Shown here one piece after another: positions 7,026 to 9,597 of a DNA stretch of 9,597 nucleotides. A program made the translations under genes and the position numbers. The DNA is from an uncultured Saprospiraceae bacterium. GTDB taxonomy: Bacteria; Bacteroidota; Bacteroidia; Chitinophagales; Saprospiraceae. The stretch lies in the NCBI GenBank assembly GCA_937894165.1, contig CALCSX010000215.1:1-9597 (forward strand), written 5' to 3'. Positions within the stretch are counted from its first letter, which is position 1, and every line of letters begins with the position of its first letter. Below the pieces are notes generated by a model that did no database searches, had not been told where the DNA came from, and saw only the letters and a list, made by a program, of their open reading frames with translations.

Positions 7026-9329
7026 TTAAATAGAACTCTGGTTCTGTTCCATCTTATCTTTTCTAAAAATAATTGTGAAGGTCGTTCCCTTACCCGGTTC
7101 GCTTTCAACGGATATTTTACCACCCATGGCCTCAACTTGATTTTTAGTAATATATAATCCGAAGCCACGAGCATCAGCATTGTTGTGGAAGGTTTTGTAC
7201 ATTCCGAAGATCTTCGAACCGTAGCGATCGAGATCTATTCCAAGACCATTATCGCTAATTTGGATCTGAAGTTGATCAGAATTATCACTAGCTTTAATAA
7301 TTATCTCAGGTTTTTTTGCCGGATCCCTATATTTAATCGCATTGCTAATAAGGTTGAGTAAAATACTATCTAAATAGGAAGGAATAACCAATAAGTTAAT
7401 ATTATCAGAAAGTTCCATACCAATCTGAATGTTTTCCTTTACGATGACACCTGAAAGAATTTCCAGATTTTTAACTACTTCCTCTTTTAGATTTTTTTCG
7501 ACTCTTATTTTGGTTGTGGATTCTTGTATTGAAATGATTTCATTAAGATTTCTAAGGGTTTCATCGAGGCGATTGGTACTTGTTTCCAACATTTGCAAGA
7601 AAAGAGCTCTTTCCTCCTCCGATTGTTCTCCCTTCACCACATCAAGTAATCCCATCATATTAGCTACATGCGAGCGAATATTGTGAGAAACGATATAAGT
7701 AAAACTCTTCAATCTTGTATTTTGCTCACTGGAAACTTCAAGAAGGTGTTGGGCTTTTTCAAGATTTTCGATCTGTTCAGTAATGTCGAATCCGACACAG
7801 AGAACTTCAGTAATCAGTCCATCCTCTCCGGGCGTTACTTTTATTTCCCATTTACCGGACTTCACTTCGCCAAGTTTATTTTTCCGCTTAAGGATTATAG
7901 GAATGGCTTGCCCAATTTTTTGGAAACACATTTCTACGGTCTCGGTATATTTCTGTTTATCTTCTTCAATAAGTTGAGCGAGCGCATGCGACCCTATGAT
8001 ATCCGCTTCAGGACCAAAAAGTTTATCAAAATAGTCATTGCTATAGGTATAATAGCCATCCAGATCCGTTTTAAAGACATAGATAGATTGGCTAGTAAGA
8101 ATATCTTTGTATTGACGCGCCAGGGAAATAGCTTCGATTTCAGATTTAATTAATTCATTTTGGATGTTTTTTTGAACGGTGATTTCCTTATTGTTAATGG
8201 CTATTCCGTCAGGAATTCTCACTACCTGATGCTGAAACCAACCCTGAGCGGCAAAATCTTCAGGAACAAAATATTCCTCCATCAATGGATTACCGGTCTT
8301 GGCTACTTTATTGTATTTTAGGAAAAAGCCATTCTCTATATTTAAAGGAAATATCTCAGAAATGCTTTTGCCAATCAAGGATTCTCTGGGTTTGTTTTGT
8401 TGTATAGTGGCCTGATGATTGACAATTTTAGAAATGAAGTCCACTATTTTACCTTCAGGGCTATAGCAATTTTCAAATATATAAATAGCATCCAAATTGG
8501 CTTCTAAGGTAGAATGTAGTAGATCTTGATTTTCTAAGATTTTTCTCTCGGCACGCTTTATTTCGGTAATATCTCTTGCGATTCCAAGTATGCCTGTAAC
8601 TTCTGAATTTTCGTCTCGCAATAGTGATCCTCTCGTTTCATTCCAGCGAACCTCTCCATTATTGTTAATTACACGATAAGCCAACACTTTGTGCGGAAGG
8701 TTTTCGGGGTCTTCGACCAATTTTTTCATCATATCCATGACGATGTCAAGATCCTCTTCATGAACAATACTTAAAGCACTCTTACCTTTGAGGAAACTAG
8801 GAGCAAATCCTAGGCTCCTTTGTATATTCTCAGAAATGTAATTGAAATTCCCATTCAAATCGACTGTGAAAATAATATCATTGGCCGTATCGAGAAGGGA
8901 TTGATATTTCTTCTCGTTGGAAAGATGTGTTTCTATTTTATTGACAAAGGAGGTAACATCAACAAATTTTCCAAAATATGTATTATTAGCCATGTCAGGA
9001 ATTGCAGAGACAAGTACCCACTTTGATTTAAAATCATCAAGGCAGATTTTAAGTCGCAGATCCTTAATGACACTGCCGGAAAGAATCTTTTTGATGAAGG
9101 TAGGTCCATCCGTATTTTCATCTTGATGTTGGCTGTCAAGATATTCTAACAAGGATTTCTTCTCAATATCAATGTGGGGTGGAATTCCTAAAAATTCTTT
9201 GCAAGCTTGATTTAAATAGGTGAAGAAAAAATCCATATTGATCTCCCAATTCAAAGTCCTATTTAATTTATTAAATTTTGACTCTTTATCGTTCAATTCA
9301 TTTAGGTATATAGATTTTTCCTTACTCAT
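7026..9329 (-). CDS. Soluble sensor histidine kinase with four PAS domains
   Basis: The 767-residue product has no signal peptide or membrane segment, so it should sense a cytoplasmic cue. PAS-like modules lie at about 22-130 (degenerate), 142-260 (NDIIFTVDLNGNFNYISEN to GIARDITEIK), 268-390 (divergent) and 406-520 (SIYVFKTDLDGYYTYSNDYF to VGFDITEQIE). A short helix leads to the dimerisation/phosphoacceptor region with H549 in FTYIVSHNIRSH, a form common in Bacteroidota kinases. The ATPase domain has the N box NLISNAIKY (N663), the G1 box DNGLGID (D693), the F-like KIFGMYKTFH, and the G2 box GFGLYI (from G722), ending with GGKISVESEPGKGTTFTI. All catalytic elements are present, so it should be active. 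There is no receiver domain and no response regulator gene in view, so it looks orphan. It converges on the TonB-like gene with an 8-bp gap. The PAS ligand cannot be read from sequence. Confidence 0.93.
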   Translation of the reverse strand: MSKEKSIYLNELNDKESKFNKLNRTLNWEINMDFFFTYLNQACKEFLGIPPHIDIEKKSLLEYLDSQHQDENTDGPTFIKKILSGSVIKDLRLKICLDDFKSKWVLVSAIPDMANNTYFGKFVDVTSFVNKIETHLSNEKKYQSLLDTANDIIFTVDLNGNFNYISENIQRSLGFAPSFLKGKSALSIVHEEDLDIVMDMMKKLVEDPENLPHKVLAYRVINNNGEVRWNETRGSLLRDENSEVTGILGIARDITEIKRAERKILENQDLLHSTLEANLDAIYIFENCYSPEGKIVDFISKIVNHQATIQQNKPRESLIGKSISEIFPLNIENGFFLKYNKVAKTGNPLMEEYFVPEDFAAQGWFQHQVVRIPDGIAINNKEITVQKNIQNELIKSEIEAISLARQYKDILTSQSIYVFKTDLDGYYTYSNDYFDKLFGPEADIIGSHALAQLIEEDKQKYTETVEMCFQKIGQAIPIILKRKNKLGEVKSGKWEIKVTPGEDGLITEVLCVGFDITEQIENLEKAQHLLEVSSEQNTRLKSFTYIVSHNIRSHVANMMGLLDVVKGEQSEEERALFLQMLETSTNRLDETLRNLNEIISIQESTTKIRVEKNLKEEVVKNLEILSGVIVKENIQIGMELSDNINLLVIPSYLDSILLNLISNAIKYRDPAKKPEIIIKASDNSDQLQIQISDNGLGIDLDRYGSKIFGMYKTFHNNADARGFGLYITKNQVEAMGGKISVESEPGKGTTFTIIFRKDKMEQNQSSI

Positions 9330-9532
9330 TTTATTGGTAATACTTAAAATATTTTTAGCATTTAAAGATAATACTACTTCGTCCAGTATTTTCTAAATTT
9401 TTAAAAAAAATACAATCCAGGTAGAAATTTATCGACGATTAAAAATTAACAAGATAATTTCCGGTTAAATGCTGAAATTGTACACAAAGTTTAGAACAAT
9501 AGAATAAATATATGAATATTTCACTAGTACAT
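9330..9532. other. AT-rich spacer upstream of the kinase gene
   Basis: This 203-bp stretch lies between the kinase start and the stop of the transporter gene, both on the minus strand. It has no coding frame of note and no strong hairpin with a T-run to mark a terminator. It contains the promoter candidate listed separately and a second near-match, TATCTTTA on the minus strand at 9363-9370. Confidence 0.6.
9424..9452 (-). promoter_or_regulatory. Candidate promoter of the kinase gene
   Basis: Read on the minus strand, TTG at 9450-9452 is followed after 18 bp by TAAATTTC at 9424-9431. That is one base off the TAnnTTTG -7 box, with near-ideal spacing. The transcription start would lie near 9418 and the leader would be about 88 nt. 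In such AT-rich DNA a chance match is quite possible. Confidence 0.3.
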
Positions 9533-9597
9533 TTACCCTAAAGCGACATCAAGAATCATCATAATTGTAAAACCTACTATAAAGCCCATGACAGCCA
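9533..9597 (-). CDS. 3' end of a ZIP-family metal transporter gene (partial)
   Basis: Only the last 20 residues and the TAA stop (9533-9535) are inside the window; the rest lies beyond the right edge. The tail reads GFIVGFTIMMILDVALG at its very C-terminus. This matches the last transmembrane helix of ZIP transporters, which in bacteria commonly end in GFxxMMxLDVALG. ZIP proteins are inner-membrane carriers that import zinc and other divalent metals into the cytoplasm. The gene is co-oriented with the kinase, 203 bp upstream of it, with a probable separate kinase promoter between them. The call rests on a short but distinctive motif; family is likely, substrate is not known. Confidence 0.7.
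   Translation of the reverse strand, partial: AVMGFIVGFTIMMILDVALG

Noticed and set aside
7032..7045. AGAAC-TCTG-GTTCT inverted repeat near the convergent 3' ends
   Set aside because: It is a five-base stem inside the kinase coding sequence without a T-run, so it is too weak to call a terminator.
7668..8153. 161-codon forward open frame opposite the kinase gene
   Set aside because: It is antisense to the PAS4 and H-box coding region, has no promoter or domain, and fits an overlap by chance.

Overview
The window looks like chromosomal DNA from a Bacteroidota bacterium, probably of the Cytophagales/Cyclobacteriaceae kind. Four things suggest this. The DNA is AT-rich. The genes lack Shine-Dalgarno sequences. 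Two upstream regions carry a TAnnTTTG -7 box. The gene content is also typical: a TonB-like protein with a glycine/serine-rich linker, a multi-PAS kinase with an SHNIRSH H-box, and a degenerate M1-peptidase-like protein fused to an outer-membrane barrel. Genus cannot be fixed from the sequence.

Layout, left to right. Positions 1-492 hold no intact gene, only palindromes and what may be a decayed gene. prfC (peptide chain release factor 3) is at 493-2073 (+). It converges, with an 8-bp gap, on a small lipoprotein gene at 2082-2534 (-). Between that gene's start and the next gene lies an array at about 2616-2943: five hairpin-bearing units of about 58.5 bp, organised as 117-bp dimers. A 791-residue exported protein follows at 2958-5333 (-). 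A 74-bp divergent spacer separates it from a small exported protein at 5408-5956 (+). A TonB-family protein at 6097-7017 (+) converges, again with an 8-bp gap, on a soluble four-PAS histidine kinase at 7026-9329 (-). The last 65 bases are the 3' end of a ZIP-family metal transporter gene (-).

These genes do not form one evident pathway. prfC is housekeeping. Four products are predicted to be exported or envelope-anchored: the lipoprotein, the barrel protein, the secreted protein and the TonB-like protein. The kinase has no response regulator in view. The window is mostly ordinary core-genome material. The features most worth attention are the intergenic hairpin array and the barrel protein whose peptidase-like half has no HExxH motif.
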